From NCBI RefSeq assembly GCF_018474015.1, contig NZ_JAHCSG010000001.1:558001-622000 (forward strand): 64,000 nucleotides of DNA, in the 5' to 3' direction. Positions 23,827 to 35,477 of the stretch are shown in pieces (within the stretch, counting starts at the first letter, position 1; each line of letters begins with the position of its first letter). The DNA comes from Williamsia sp. CHRR-6 (GTDB lineage: Bacteria > Actinomycetota > Actinomycetes > Mycobacteriales > Mycobacteriaceae). The notes below the pieces were generated by a model. The model was not told where the DNA came from. It searched no databases and saw nothing but the letters and a program-made list of their open reading frames with translations. The position numbers and the translations under genes are program-made.

Positions 23827-24882
23827 TCACCGGCGCGCCGCGAAGGCGCGGAATCCGTTGTTGGCCAACACCGCGAACAACAACATGGCCCCCAGGAAGA
23901 ACTTGAACCAGTCGGGGTTCCACCCGGCGTAGACGATGCCCTGGTTGGTCATCCCGAAGATGAAGGCGCCGATGGCCGCGCCCACCGCGGTGCCGTAGCC
24001 GCCGGTCAACAGGCAGCCACCGATGACCGCGGCGATGATGTAGAGGAACTCGTTGCCCACGCCCTGCCCAGACTGCACCGTGTTGTACTCGAAGAGCAGG
24101 TGCATCCCCAGGAACCAGGCACAGAAGCCGACGAACATGAACAGCCCGATCTTGACCGCGGTCACCGGGACGCCCACCGCACGGGCGCTGTCCTGGTTGC
24201 CGCCCACGGCAAAGATCCAGTTGCCCACCCGGGTTCGCATCAGCACGTAGCTGGCCACCAGCGTCAGGATCAGCCACCAGATGATGGTGATGCGCACCGA
24301 CACACCTGCGATCCGGAAGGTGGACGCGAAGACGCTGTGCGCGGAATCGAAACCCTGGATGTCGGAAATGTTAGGTGTGGCAACCTGTTTGGTGACCAGG
24401 CGGGTCACGGCCAGGTTGATCCCGGTGATCATGAGAAACGTCGACAGCGTGATCAAGAACGACGGGATCTTGGTGCGCATCACCAGGTAGCCGTTGGCGA
24501 ATCCCACCGCCAAGGCCAGCACCAGCGACAGCAGACAGGCCGTCCACACGTTGAGGTTGAACTGAAAAGCCAACAGCGAGGCCGCGATCGAGCTCAGGGT
24601 GACCGCGACACCGGTGGACAGGTCGAACTCGCCGCCGATCATCAACAGTGACACCGCGCACGCCATGATCCCGATCGTCGACGAGGCGTAGAGGACGGTG
24701 GAGAACGAGTCGAGGCTGCGAAAGGGTGCTGCGACCACACAGAAGAACACGAAGATGGCCACCGCGCCGAGCAGCGCACCCACCTCGGGTCGCAGCAGCA
24801 TCCGCTGGACCGGGCTACGCCGACGCACTCGCTCGTCGGTGCTGGTGCCCGCCTCCTCGGCGACCGGGGTACTCGTGGTCAC
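23827..24882 (-). CDS. Sugar ABC importer permease
   Basis: The 351-residue permease of the ribose/xylose/inositol class has about ten hydrophobic segments. The family motif GGEFDLSTG sits near residue 90, and the conserved cytoplasmic loop GGNQDSARAVGVPV near 230 contacts the ATPase. The GTG at 24882 overlaps the stop of the substrate-binding gene (GTGA), so translation is coupled. The ORF extension beyond it lies inside the binding-protein gene. Inositol is the likely substrate from position, but sequence alone does not separate it from other sugars. Confidence 0.93.
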   Translation of the reverse strand: MTTSTPVAEEAGTSTDERVRRRSPVQRMLLRPEVGALLGAVAIFVFFCVVAAPFRSLDSFSTVLYASSTIGIMACAVSLLMIGGEFDLSTGVAVTLSSIAASLLAFQFNLNVWTACLLSLVLALAVGFANGYLVMRTKIPSFLITLSTFLMITGINLAVTRLVTKQVATPNISDIQGFDSAHSVFASTFRIAGVSVRITIIWWLILTLVASYVLMRTRVGNWIFAVGGNQDSARAVGVPVTAVKIGLFMFVGFCAWFLGMHLLFEYNTVQSGQGVGNEFLYIIAAVIGGCLLTGGYGTAVGAAIGAFIFGMTNQGIVYAGWNPDWFKFFLGAMLLFAVLANNGFRAFAARR

Positions 24883-25934
24883 CGAGTGCCACGCTTGGCG
24901 TACTCGGCGATCGCGGCGATGTTGGACTTGTCGATGAACGATGGTCCGGTCAGGGACGGCTGGCCACCACCCATGGTGTTGCGGTTGGTCAGGTACAGCC
25001 ACAGCGAGTCGACGGCGAGATAGCCCTGCAGGTAGGGCTGTTGGTCGATGGCCCATTCCACGCTGCCGTTCTCGATGGCGCCGACGAGTTCGGAGTTGGT
25101 GTCGAAGGTGGCCACCTTGGCTTTCGATCCGGCTGCACTCACCGACTTGACCGCCGTGAGCGCGAAGGGGGCGCCGAGGGCGATGATGTGATCGATGGAT
25201 GGGTCCTGCTGAAGTTTCGCGGTGATCGCCGACTCCACCGACGGGATGTCGGTGCCGGCGACGTTGAGGTTCTCCACGCCGGCGCCGGGGGCAGCCGGAG
25301 TGCTCCCGCTCCCGGCGAGCAGACCGTCGCGCACTCCGGCGCACCGATCCTCCAGTGCCACCGAGCCCTGCTCGTGCACGATGCAGATCACCTTCTTGGC
25401 ACCCTCGGACGCCAGCCGCTCGCCAGCCGCCTTGCCCGAGATCTTCTCGTCCTGACCGAAATACGCGAGTGCTCCGGTCGGCTTCCAGGCGTTGATGCCA
25501 CCGTTGAACACCACGGTCGGGATGCCTGCCTTGACCGCGGAGGTGATCGTCGGGGCGATCGCGTCGGCGAAGGACATGGTGACCGCCAGACCGTCGACCT
25601 TGGAGTCGATGGCCGACTGCACCAGCGTGGCCTGATCGGGGCCAGAGTTCTTCGACGAGTACTTCAGGGTGATGTTGTCCTTGGCCGCAGCCGCTTGCGC
25701 GCCTTTTCGGATGAGGTCCCAGAAGGTGTCGCCGGGGGCTCCATGGGTGACCATGGCGATGGTGTAGTTCTTGCCGGTGGCCTGGGACTGCGTGGCCTTC
25801 TTGCCGCCGGTGCTAGAGCATCCGGCGACCGCGAGCACGATGGCTGCGGTGACCGATGTGCCCACCACGGTGCGCCGCCAGGCGCGCGAGCGCCCGATGC
25901 GCCCCGGTGACGTCCACGGCGTTGTGGTGTCCAT
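24879..25934 (-). CDS. Sugar-binding lipoprotein of the ABC importer
   Basis: This 351-residue lipoprotein captures the sugar outside the membrane and delivers it to the permease. A signal sequence (TSVTAAIVLAVAGCSS) ends with the lipobox VAGC, giving lipidated Cys39. The mature part is a type I periplasmic-binding fold with segments GAPGDTFWDLIRKGAQAAA near residue 66 and VVFNGGINAW near 140. Three further cysteines occur (VICIVHE, DRCAGV). It is the first gene of the importer operon. A motif close to the IolR site lies 130 bases upstream. Confidence 0.93.
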   Translation of the reverse strand: MDTTTPWTSPGRIGRSRAWRRTVVGTSVTAAIVLAVAGCSSTGGKKATQSQATGKNYTIAMVTHGAPGDTFWDLIRKGAQAAAAKDNITLKYSSKNSGPDQATLVQSAIDSKVDGLAVTMSFADAIAPTITSAVKAGIPTVVFNGGINAWKPTGALAYFGQDEKISGKAAGERLASEGAKKVICIVHEQGSVALEDRCAGVRDGLLAGSGSTPAAPGAGVENLNVAGTDIPSVESAITAKLQQDPSIDHIIALGAPFALTAVKSVSAAGSKAKVATFDTNSELVGAIENGSVEWAIDQQPYLQGYLAVDSLWLYLTNRNTMGGGQPSLTGPSFIDKSNIAAIAEYAKRGTR

Positions 25935-26063
25935 GTCGTTCCTTTCCCATCGGGACTCCCCTGCGAGATCACCCGAATTGGTGCGAGCCTGTCGTCATGG
26001 AGAGCTACGTCACTCTCGAATCCGTCTGATGAAATACCCGCACCCGCCGCCGTGTCAAGGATT

Positions 26064-26073
26064 TGTCCTTACA
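26064..26073. promoter_or_regulatory. Near-match to the IolR motif upstream of the importer operon
   Basis: TGTCCTTACA differs by one base (T at the R position) from the KGWCHTRACA motif of C. glutamicum IolR. It lies between the GntR gene and the importer operon, where the importer promoter must be. Weak evidence on its own. Confidence 0.35.
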
Positions 26074-26099
26074 TGTTGTCGGCGCAACGTGTCCACCTC

Positions 26100-26837
26100 T
26101 CACCGGCTGACCACGGTGGTCTCGAAAAAGTACCGGTTCGCGAGGTAGACGTGCTGGCCCACCTCCACCACTCGACCAGAGTCGTCGAAGGCGGTGCGAC
26201 TCATCGTCAGCAGCGGGGCCCCGACGGCCACCCCGAGCAACTCGGCCTGCTGAACCTCCGCCGCGCGGGCGCCGATGCGCTGGCGGGCCAGTCGGATGTG
26301 TATGCCCCGCGCCCGCAGCGCTCGGTACAGACCGTCGGACTCCAACTCGCCAGGGGCCGGGGAGAGGTCGGCAGGCAGGTGGTTGGTCATCACCGCCAGC
26401 GGTTCACCGTCGGCCCGGCGCAGTCGGGTGAAAGACACCACCTCGGTGGTGTCGGCCAACTGAAGTTCCCGACGCAAGTCGGGATCACCCTGGTGCACAC
26501 GGTATTCCAGCAACTGGGTGGTGGGTGTCAAGCCCGCGTTGGCGAGGTCGTCGTAGAGGCTGGTCAGTTCGACGCAACGCTGCACCGGCGACTGCACGAC
26601 CTGGGTTCCAACGCCCCGTTTGCGGATCAACACCCCTTTGTCGACCAGCTCGCCGATCGCCTGCCGGATGGTGGGCCGCGACAGACCCAGCCGTTTGGCC
26701 AGATCCACCTCGTTCTCCAGGCGATCGCCCGGAGACAACTCGCCGGCCACGATGGCGCTCTCGATCGACCGGGCCAGCTGGTGATACAGCGGCACCGGTG
26801 TCGTCCGATCGATCCGGATCGACAGCGGGGCGGCCAT
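26100..26837 (-). CDS. GntR-family regulator with UTRA domain, candidate inositol regulator
   Basis: The 245-residue protein has an N-terminal GntR winged helix (LYHQLARSIESAIVAGELSP, then LAKRLGLSRPTIRQAIGELV) and a C-terminal UTRA ligand domain of the HutC subfamily. It is divergent from iolC with 87 bases between starts, the usual place for a local repressor. An exact IolR-type site lies in that gap. The function is analogous to C. glutamicum IolR, which represses inositol genes until an intermediate appears. Assignment is by position and motif, not by close sequence identity. Confidence 0.9.
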   Translation of the reverse strand: MAAPLSIRIDRTTPVPLYHQLARSIESAIVAGELSPGDRLENEVDLAKRLGLSRPTIRQAIGELVDKGVLIRKRGVGTQVVQSPVQRCVELTSLYDDLANAGLTPTTQLLEYRVHQGDPDLRRELQLADTTEVVSFTRLRRADGEPLAVMTNHLPADLSPAPGELESDGLYRALRARGIHIRLARQRIGARAAEVQQAELLGVAVGAPLLTMSRTAFDDSGRVVEVGQHVYLANRYFFETTVVSR

Positions 26838-26874
26838 GCGCCGACGCTAACACAGCCGCCTCTATACGTCCTGA

Positions 26875-26884
26875 TGTCCTGACA
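26875..26884. promoter_or_regulatory. Exact IolR-type operator between the GntR regulator and iolC
   Basis: TGTCCTGACA matches all ten positions of KGWCHTRACA, the binding motif reported for the GntR-type IolR of Corynebacterium glutamicum. It is 38 bases before the regulator start and 41 before iolC. Its TGTC-CT-GACA core is a dyad, and a partial direct copy (GTCCTGA) lies at 26868-26874. Confidence 0.6.
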
Positions 26885-26924
26885 AAGTATTGACAGCGCG
26901 GAGCTGCTGGCGCACAGTGGCGGC

Positions 26925-27944
26925 GTGACCGACCGACCACCCGTTGCGCCGACCTCGCCCTCTGCGCCGGTCTGTGACGTGCTCGCGATCGGGCGGTGCG
27001 GGGTGGATCTGTACCCGCATCAGATCGGGGTGGGTCTGGAGGATGTGAGCAGCTTCGGCAAGTTCCTCGGCGGCAGTGCGGCCAACGTGGTGGTGGCCGC
27101 AGCCAGACTCGGACACTCGGCCGCGCTCGTCTCCGGCGTCGGCGACGACCCGTTCGGTCGCTACGTGCGTGGCGAGTTGACGCGGCTGGGCGTCTGCGAT
27201 CGCCACGTGGTCACCGATCCGCACCTGCCGACCCCGGTGACGTTCTGCGAGATGTTCCCACCTGATGATTTCCCGCTGTACTTCTATCGCCGGCCGAGCG
27301 CCCCTGATCTGCAGGTGCGAGCCGATCAGATCGACACCCGGGCCGTGGCGGGCGCTCGCCTGCTCTGGTCCACGGTCACCGGATTGAGCCAAGAACCCTC
27401 TCGCAGCGCCCATCTCGCGGCATGGGCCGCTCGCGCCGCAGGCCCGTTGACCGTCCTGGATCTCGACTACCGCCCGATGTTCTGGACCTCGGCGCAGGCC
27501 GCTACCGACCAGGTCACACGAGCGCTGGAGCAGGTGAGCGTGGTGGTGGGCAATCGCGATGAATGCGCCGTCGCCGTCGGCGAAACCGACCCCCATCGCG
27601 CCGCCGACGCTCTCCTCGAGCGCGGCGTGGAACTGGCGATCGTCAAGCAGGGACCACGCGGGGTGTTGGGCAAGACTCGCGAGGAATCGGTGGAGGTGGC
27701 TCCGGTCGAGGTCGATGTGGTCAACGGATTGGGCGCAGGCGACGGCTTCGGCGGCAGCCTGTGCCACGGGCTGCTGGCCGGGTGGTCGCTGGACAAGACG
27801 TTGCGGCACGCCAACGCGGCGGGGGCCATCGTCGCCGGCCGTCTCGAATGTTCCACGGCCATGCCTACATCCGACGAGATCGCCGCCGCCGTTGCGGCCG
27901 GTCGCGTACCCACCAGCCTGCAGGACGGATCAGATGTCCGATAG
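26925..27944 (+). CDS. iolC: 5-dehydro-2-deoxygluconokinase
   Basis: IolC phosphorylates 2-deoxy-5-keto-D-gluconate in inositol catabolism. The 339-residue PfkB/ribokinase-family enzyme has the N-terminal substrate loop FLGGSAANVVVAAARLG near residues 47-63 and the C-terminal catalytic motif GLGAGDGFGGSL near 268-279, including the base Asp. The frame opens with GTG at 26925, and DVLAIGRCGVDLYPHQIG near residue 20 is typical of IolC. It overlaps the following gene by 11 bases. It is the first gene of a four-gene iol operon. Confidence 0.93.
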   Translation: MTDRPPVAPTSPSAPVCDVLAIGRCGVDLYPHQIGVGLEDVSSFGKFLGGSAANVVVAAARLGHSAALVSGVGDDPFGRYVRGELTRLGVCDRHVVTDPHLPTPVTFCEMFPPDDFPLYFYRRPSAPDLQVRADQIDTRAVAGARLLWSTVTGLSQEPSRSAHLAAWAARAAGPLTVLDLDYRPMFWTSAQAATDQVTRALEQVSVVVGNRDECAVAVGETDPHRAADALLERGVELAIVKQGPRGVLGKTREESVEVAPVEVDVVNGLGAGDGFGGSLCHGLLAGWSLDKTLRHANAAGAIVAGRLECSTAMPTSDEIAAAVAAGRVPTSLQDGSDVR

Positions 27945-28833
27945 CACCACCCGCGGCGCGCTGTGCTCGACGTACCGCGAGATCAGCGAGCTGCGCGCCA
28001 CCGACCCTGGCGCGGTGGCACACGCCTGGGCCACGCGGTGCACCCGCGCCACGGTGCGCGGCGACGGTCGGTTGATGATCGTCGCCGCCGACCATCCCGC
28101 CCGCGCGGCACTGCGGGTGGGAGCCAACGCAACCGCGATGAACAGTCGTAGCGAGTTGCTGGACCGGCTGGCCATCGCACTGAACGTGCCCGGGGTGGAC
28201 GGCGTGCTGGGCACCTCCGACATCCTCGAGGATCTGCTGTTGTTGGGCCTGCTGGAGGACAAGGTGGTGTTCGCGTCGATGAACCGGGGCGGATTGGCCG
28301 GGGCCACATTCGAACTCGATGACCGCATGACCGCAGCGACCGCCCGCTGGACCAGCGGGTCACGTCTCAACGGCGCGAAGATGCTGTGCCGCTTCGACTT
28401 CCACGACCCCGCCACCGTCGCCACGATGGCCGCCTGCGCCCGCGCCGTCGACGAACTCGCCGCAGGCGAGGTGATCGCGATGCTGGAGCCGTTCGTCTCG
28501 GTCCGCACCGATGGCGTGCTGGCCAACGACCTGAGCACCGACGCGGTCATCAAGTCGATCCACATCGCCCAGGCCCTGGGGTCCACCTCGGCCTACACCT
28601 GGCTGAAGTTGCCCGTGGTCGAGCACATGGATCGAGTACTCGACGCCACCACCCTGCCCAGCTTGCTGCTCGGCGGCGACCCGTCCACCGGCGCACAAGA
28701 GACCTTCGCATCATGGGAACAGGCGCTGGCCTTCCCCGCCGCGCGGGGTCTCATCGTCGGGCGAACCCTGCTGTACCCGGCCGACGACGACGTGGCGGGC
28801 GCCGTACGCACCGCGGTCTCGCTGATCCGATGA
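27934..28833 (+). CDS. Cgl0159-family (beta/alpha)8 aldolase-like protein of the iol operon
   Basis: This 299-residue TIM-barrel protein belongs to the group found in actinobacterial inositol clusters (Cgl0159 in C. glutamicum). By context it should cleave 2-deoxy-5-keto-D-gluconate 6-phosphate to dihydroxyacetone phosphate and malonic semialdehyde, the IolJ step. Lysines in GAKMLCRFDF and YTWLKLPVV are candidates for a Schiff base. The segment MIVAADHPARAALRVG near residue 48 is characteristic. The ATG at 27934 lies inside the iolC end, and iolB starts on its stop (ATGA). The aldolase role is inferred. Confidence 0.85.
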   Translation: MSDSTTRGALCSTYREISELRATDPGAVAHAWATRCTRATVRGDGRLMIVAADHPARAALRVGANATAMNSRSELLDRLAIALNVPGVDGVLGTSDILEDLLLLGLLEDKVVFASMNRGGLAGATFELDDRMTAATARWTSGSRLNGAKMLCRFDFHDPATVATMAACARAVDELAAGEVIAMLEPFVSVRTDGVLANDLSTDAVIKSIHIAQALGSTSAYTWLKLPVVEHMDRVLDATTLPSLLLGGDPSTGAQETFASWEQALAFPAARGLIVGRTLLYPADDDVAGAVRTAVSLIR

Positions 28834-29720
28834 CCGGCGACCTGCACATCCGCGCGGGCAGCGCGCCCGCCCCGTTCAGCATCGCCGTCACGCCGCAGAC
28901 CGCCGGCTGGACCGAGTCGTCCATGCACATCCTGCATCTGCCACCCGCAGGCGTGCACACCCACCACAGCGGTGACGAGGAGATCATCGTGGTACCGCTG
29001 GCGGGATCGGTGACCGTGGCGTCGGCAGGCAGCGAGTTCACCCTCGCCGGGCGGGCATCGGTGTTCACCGGACCCAGCGACTTCGCCTACGTGGGAATCG
29101 ATTCCGAGTTCACGCTGACCAGCGCCGAAGGCGGACGCTTCGCGCTGCTCGGTGCGCGGGCCACCCGTTCGCACCCGCTGCGCCACATCCCGGCGCACGC
29201 CGTGCCGGTGGAGATCCGAGGTGCGGGCCAGTGCACCCGGCAGGTGCACAACTTCGGTACCCCCGAAGCGCTGGAGGCCGACTCCATCATCGCCTGCGAG
29301 GTGATCACCCCAGGCGGCAACTGGTCGAGCTACCCCGCGCACAAACACGACGAGGACACCGACGTCGAGTCACGGCTCGAGGAGATCTACTACTTCGAGA
29401 TCGCCGACGGCCCCACCGGTCCCGGCGTCGGATACCAGCGGGTGTACGGCACCACCGAACGACCGATCGAGGTGTTCGCCGAGGTACGCACCGGCGACGT
29501 GGTGTTGATCCCGCACGGATATCACGGGCCCACCATGTCGGCGCCGGGCTACCCGCTGTACTTCCTCAACGTGATGGCCGGACCGGGACCACAGCGCGCC
29601 TGGAAGATCTGCGACGACCCCGCCCACACCTGGCTGCGCGAGGCCTGGGCCGATCAACCGATCGATCCACGCGTCCCCATCCGACCGGGGTCACCGCCTC
29701 TGTCGGGACCCCACCGCTGA
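28830..29720 (+). CDS. iolB: 5-deoxy-glucuronate isomerase
   Basis: IolB isomerises 5-deoxy-D-glucuronate to 2-deoxy-5-keto-D-gluconate. The 296-residue protein is a bicupin: the N-terminal cupin carries GVHTHHSGDEEIIVVPLAG near residues 41-59, and the second has the metal-binding stretch YPAHKHDEDTDVESRLEEIY near 170-189. A histidine-rich VLIPHGYHGP segment closes the metal site. The ATG overlaps the previous stop by four bases. Length matches the family. It lies 78 bases before iolD. Confidence 0.95.
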   Translation: MTGDLHIRAGSAPAPFSIAVTPQTAGWTESSMHILHLPPAGVHTHHSGDEEIIVVPLAGSVTVASAGSEFTLAGRASVFTGPSDFAYVGIDSEFTLTSAEGGRFALLGARATRSHPLRHIPAHAVPVEIRGAGQCTRQVHNFGTPEALEADSIIACEVITPGGNWSSYPAHKHDEDTDVESRLEEIYYFEIADGPTGPGVGYQRVYGTTERPIEVFAEVRTGDVVLIPHGYHGPTMSAPGYPLYFLNVMAGPGPQRAWKICDDPAHTWLREAWADQPIDPRVPIRPGSPPLSGPHR

Positions 29721-29798
29721 GCCCGACCACCACCACCGCGCTTGCACCGCAACACCGACTGTGTCGTCGCCGACCGGCCAACCGATGGGAGTGCCGCC

Positions 29799-31748
29799 AT
29801 GACAGCAGGATCCGACCCGACCGTCCGCCTCACCGTGGCCCAGGCCACGGTGAGGTTTCTGCGCGCGCAGTACGTGCAGCGCGAGCGAGTACGCACCCGG
29901 TTCATCGCGGGTTGCTTCGGGATCTTCGGGCACGGCAATGTCGCCGGCCTGGGACAGGCGTTGCTGCAGGACGAGATCGACGACATCGATGCCGGCCGGA
30001 CACCCCAGCTGCCCTACATTCTCGGCCGCAACGAGCAGGCGATGGTGCACTCGGCGGTGGCCTACGCCCGGATGCGCGACCGGCTGCAGACCTGGGCGGT
30101 CACCGCCTCGGTGGGTCCCGGCGCGACCAACATGGTCACCGGCGCAGCCTTGGCCACCATCAATCGGCTGCCGGTCCTGCTGTTGCCCGCCGACACCTTC
30201 GCCACCCGCGTCAGCGCACCGGTGCTGCAGGAACTCGAGCGGCCCGACAGCGGGGACGTCACGGTCAACGACGCATTCCGGCCGGTGTCCCGATTCTTCG
30301 ATCGGGTGGCGCGCCCAGAACAGCTGCCCGCAGCTCTGCTCGGCGCGATGCGGGTGCTCACCGATCCGGTCGAGACCGGCGCGGTCACCATCGCCATGCC
30401 CCAGGACGTGCAGACCGAGGCGTTCGACTGGCCCACCACGTTGTTCGAACCGCGCACCTGGCGAGTGGGGCGCCCGGCCCCCGACGCCGACGTCGTGGCC
30501 GACGCGGCCCGGCTGATCGCCGCGGCAGCGTCGCCACTGGTGGTCGCGGGCGGCGGGGTGATCTACAGCGGTGCTCAGGATGCGTTGGCCGCGTTCAGTT
30601 CTCACACCGGGATTCCGGTGGGACACACCCAGGCCGGAGTGGGTGCACTCGCCCACGACCACCCCGGATGGGTGGGTGGTATCGGGGCCACCGGAACCAC
30701 TGCGGCCAACGCGTTGGCCGCCGACGCCGACGTCGTGATCGGGATCGGTACCCGCTACAGCGATTTCACCACCGCCTCACGAACTGCGTTCGCCCGCCCC
30801 GACGTCCGGTTCGTCAGCCTCAACGTCGCACGGCTCGACGCCGTCAAACAGTCGAGCCTCGCGGTGGTGGCCGACGCCCGCGCCGGCATCGAGGCGTTGC
30901 ACACCGCGCTGACCGGCCATCGGGTGGATCCGGTGTACGCCGACCGGATCGCGACCCTGAGGTCGCGATGGAATGCACTGGTCGACAACGCGATCCATCC
31001 ACAGCACCGGGGTGTCACCGTCGGCGACGGCCGGTCGGCGATGACCCAGTCGCAAGTGATCGGGGTGGTCAACCAAGCCATTGACCCTCGGGATGTCGTG
31101 GTGTGTGCGGCCGGCTCGATGCCCGGCGATCTGCACAAACTGTGGCGGCCCCGAGACGCGAAGGGTTACCACGTCGAATACGGCTACTCGTGCATGGGGT
31201 ACGAAATCGCCGGTGGGGTCGGCGTGGCGTTGGCGTGCCCCGACCGCGACGTGGTGGTGCTGGTCGGCGACGGGTCGTACCTGATGATGGCCACCGAGAT
31301 AGTCACCGCCGTACAGGAAGGCCTCCCGCTGATCATCGTCGTGGTGCAGAACCACGGATTCGCCTCCATCGGCGCCCTGTCGGAATCAGTTGGCTCCCAA
31401 CGCTTCGGCACGCGATACCGACGCCGCAGCGACTCCGGTCGCCTCGACGGTCCGGTGTTGCCGGTCGACCTCGCCGCCAACGCAGCGTCGCTGGGAGCAC
31501 ACGTGGTGCACGCCGCCGACACCGACGCCCTCGCCGCAGCCCTGCGTGTGGCCAAGACCGCCGAGGGGCCCACCGTCATCCACGTGGAGACCGACCCGCT
31601 GATCGGGTCTCCCGACAGCCGATCGTGGTGGGACGTGCCGGTGGCGCAGACGTCCAGCCTGAGCAGCACGCAGGCCGCACGCGTCGCCTACGACGCGGCC
31701 AAACGGGCCCAACGCACATACCTGCGTCCGACCGATACCGACGCCTGA
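29799..31748 (+). CDS. iolD: 3D-(3,5/4)-trihydroxycyclohexane-1,2-dione hydrolase
   Basis: IolD is a thiamine-diphosphate enzyme that opens the ring of the dione to 5-deoxy-glucuronate. The 649-residue protein has the three-domain acetolactate-synthase-like layout. The N-terminal domain carries GNVAGLGQALLQ and YILGRNEQAMVHSA, including the cofactor glutamate region. The C-terminal cofactor motif is GDGSYLMMATEIVTAVQEGL, ending with a conserved Asn in VVQNHGF. The ATG at 29799 (MTAGSDPTVRL) follows GGGAG; the extension to 29742 is rejected. It is the last gene of the operon and converges on the Rv3235-like gene, 21 bases away. Confidence 0.95.
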   Translation: MTAGSDPTVRLTVAQATVRFLRAQYVQRERVRTRFIAGCFGIFGHGNVAGLGQALLQDEIDDIDAGRTPQLPYILGRNEQAMVHSAVAYARMRDRLQTWAVTASVGPGATNMVTGAALATINRLPVLLLPADTFATRVSAPVLQELERPDSGDVTVNDAFRPVSRFFDRVARPEQLPAALLGAMRVLTDPVETGAVTIAMPQDVQTEAFDWPTTLFEPRTWRVGRPAPDADVVADAARLIAAAASPLVVAGGGVIYSGAQDALAAFSSHTGIPVGHTQAGVGALAHDHPGWVGGIGATGTTAANALAADADVVIGIGTRYSDFTTASRTAFARPDVRFVSLNVARLDAVKQSSLAVVADARAGIEALHTALTGHRVDPVYADRIATLRSRWNALVDNAIHPQHRGVTVGDGRSAMTQSQVIGVVNQAIDPRDVVVCAAGSMPGDLHKLWRPRDAKGYHVEYGYSCMGYEIAGGVGVALACPDRDVVVLVGDGSYLMMATEIVTAVQEGLPLIIVVVQNHGFASIGALSESVGSQRFGTRYRRRSDSGRLDGPVLPVDLAANAASLGAHVVHAADTDALAAALRVAKTAEGPTVIHVETDPLIGSPDSRSWWDVPVAQTSSLSSTQAARVAYDAAKRAQRTYLRPTDTDA

Positions 31749-31769
31749 CCCGCATCCACCGCCGCGAAC

Positions 31770-32336
31770 TCAGGCGGTGGTGAAGTTCACCAGCATCCAC
31801 CGAAGCTCAGTGCGCCGCGGACCGTCCACCCGAACAGGTCTGACCCGCATGGGAATTCGGCCAACCCGCGCGGCCACGGCATGCACTCGCCCGCCTCGGG
31901 TGTAGGTGGCGGCCACCTCGGCCGCATCGGGCCCCACCCACTGCATGTGCACGCGACACAACACGCTGGTGGCCGGGCGACGACCCGGCGAACCCACCAG
32001 CGGTGCCTGCATCAACGTGGTGACCTGATCGATGATGTGCGGTAAGACGATCGGGGTGAGATGGGCGACCGGCCTGCGGCGGTCGAGAACCTCGAGGACG
32101 GTCGTGACCGTGGCCACCGCGAACGCTCGCGCGGCCGGGTCGGTGCGGGCCGCGATCGAGCACCCCTCCCCGGCGGGGGCCAGCCCACGATGTACCGCCA
32201 GCTGCCGAGCCACCTGAGCCACCACCATCGGGTCGGGATCATGCGGCGGAATGGGTTCGAACGCCAGCGAATCCACCACCGAGTCGCCCACCGAGTCGTC
32301 GCCCACCGACGCGACATCCTGCACACCCGTTTCCAT
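31770..32336 (-). CDS. Rv3235-family conserved protein
   Basis: This 188-residue protein of unknown function is conserved near secA in mycobacteria and relatives. Residues 1-45 are acidic and low in structure. The core from about residue 48 (MVVAQVARQLAVHRGLAPAG) is alpha-beta and ends with a beta-rich stretch, LRWMLVNFTTA, at the very C-terminus. The ATG at 32336 (METGVQDVASVGDD) is used; a GTG two codons upstream is equally plausible. The longer frame to 33035 runs into secA and is rejected. No catalytic motif is visible. Confidence 0.75.
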   Translation of the reverse strand: METGVQDVASVGDDSVGDSVVDSLAFEPIPPHDPDPMVVAQVARQLAVHRGLAPAGEGCSIAARTDPAARAFAVATVTTVLEVLDRRRPVAHLTPIVLPHIIDQVTTLMQAPLVGSPGRRPATSVLCRVHMQWVGPDAAEVAATYTRGGRVHAVAARVGRIPMRVRPVRVDGPRRTELRWMLVNFTTA

Positions 32337-32402
32337 CGACACTCCCGCTCCCCCACTGCCCGGGAACGAGGCTCCACCTCGACGACGACCCGGCGTGTTC
32401 AC

Positions 32403-32430
32403 TTGCCGGTAAGACGCGCTCAACCGGCAA
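32403..32430. promoter_or_regulatory. 8-bp dyad upstream of the Rv3235-family gene
   Basis: TTGCCGGT (32403-32410) and ACCGGCAA (32423-32430) are perfect inverted arms 12 bases apart. They are 67 bases upstream of the gene start and 64 bases past the secA stop. The element could be an operator or a second terminator hairpin for secA. Confidence 0.45.
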
Positions 32431-32448
32431 ACGGTTCCGTCGTGCGGC

Positions 32449-32469
32449 GACAGTGCCGACTGCACTGTC
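32449..32469 (-). terminator. Candidate secA terminator hairpin
   Basis: GACAGTGC (32449-32456) pairs perfectly with GCACTGTC (32462-32469) around a five-base loop. It starts 25 bases after the secA stop on the minus strand. The stem is shared with the duplicated secA tail sequence, so part of it was created by that duplication. Confidence 0.5.
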
Positions 32470-32493
32470 AGCGGCGGCGGCGCGGCAGCACTG

Positions 32494-32510
<17 letters not shown>
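32462..32510. repeat. 26-bp-period tandem duplication across the secA stop codon
   Basis: The 23-base sequence at 32462-32484 is repeated exactly at 32488-32510, with a three-base gap. The second copy contains the real secA stop (32494-32496) and the Arg-rich last codons; the first copy carries a duplicate TGA out of use. The period of 26 is not a multiple of three. Confidence 0.85.
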
Positions 32511-35307
<2,797 letters not shown>

Positions 35308-35477
35308 GTCTGTGACTTCCTGTCGTCGGTGGTGGAGCGTCGTCTGTGGTGAGCGCCGTAAGTGGTGGGCGTCGTTCGCGCGTCGTCGACGCGTGAACGC
35401 GTACCTCCCCCGATCGCGGGCAGCACGACACACGATCGGACACGCCGTCTACTGACGTACATGGTAGGTCACCGCAA

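Noticed and set aside
29231-31084. 617-codon plus-strand frame overlapping iolB and iolD
   Set aside because: It is an out-of-frame shadow of iolB and iolD, Arg-rich and without any domain.
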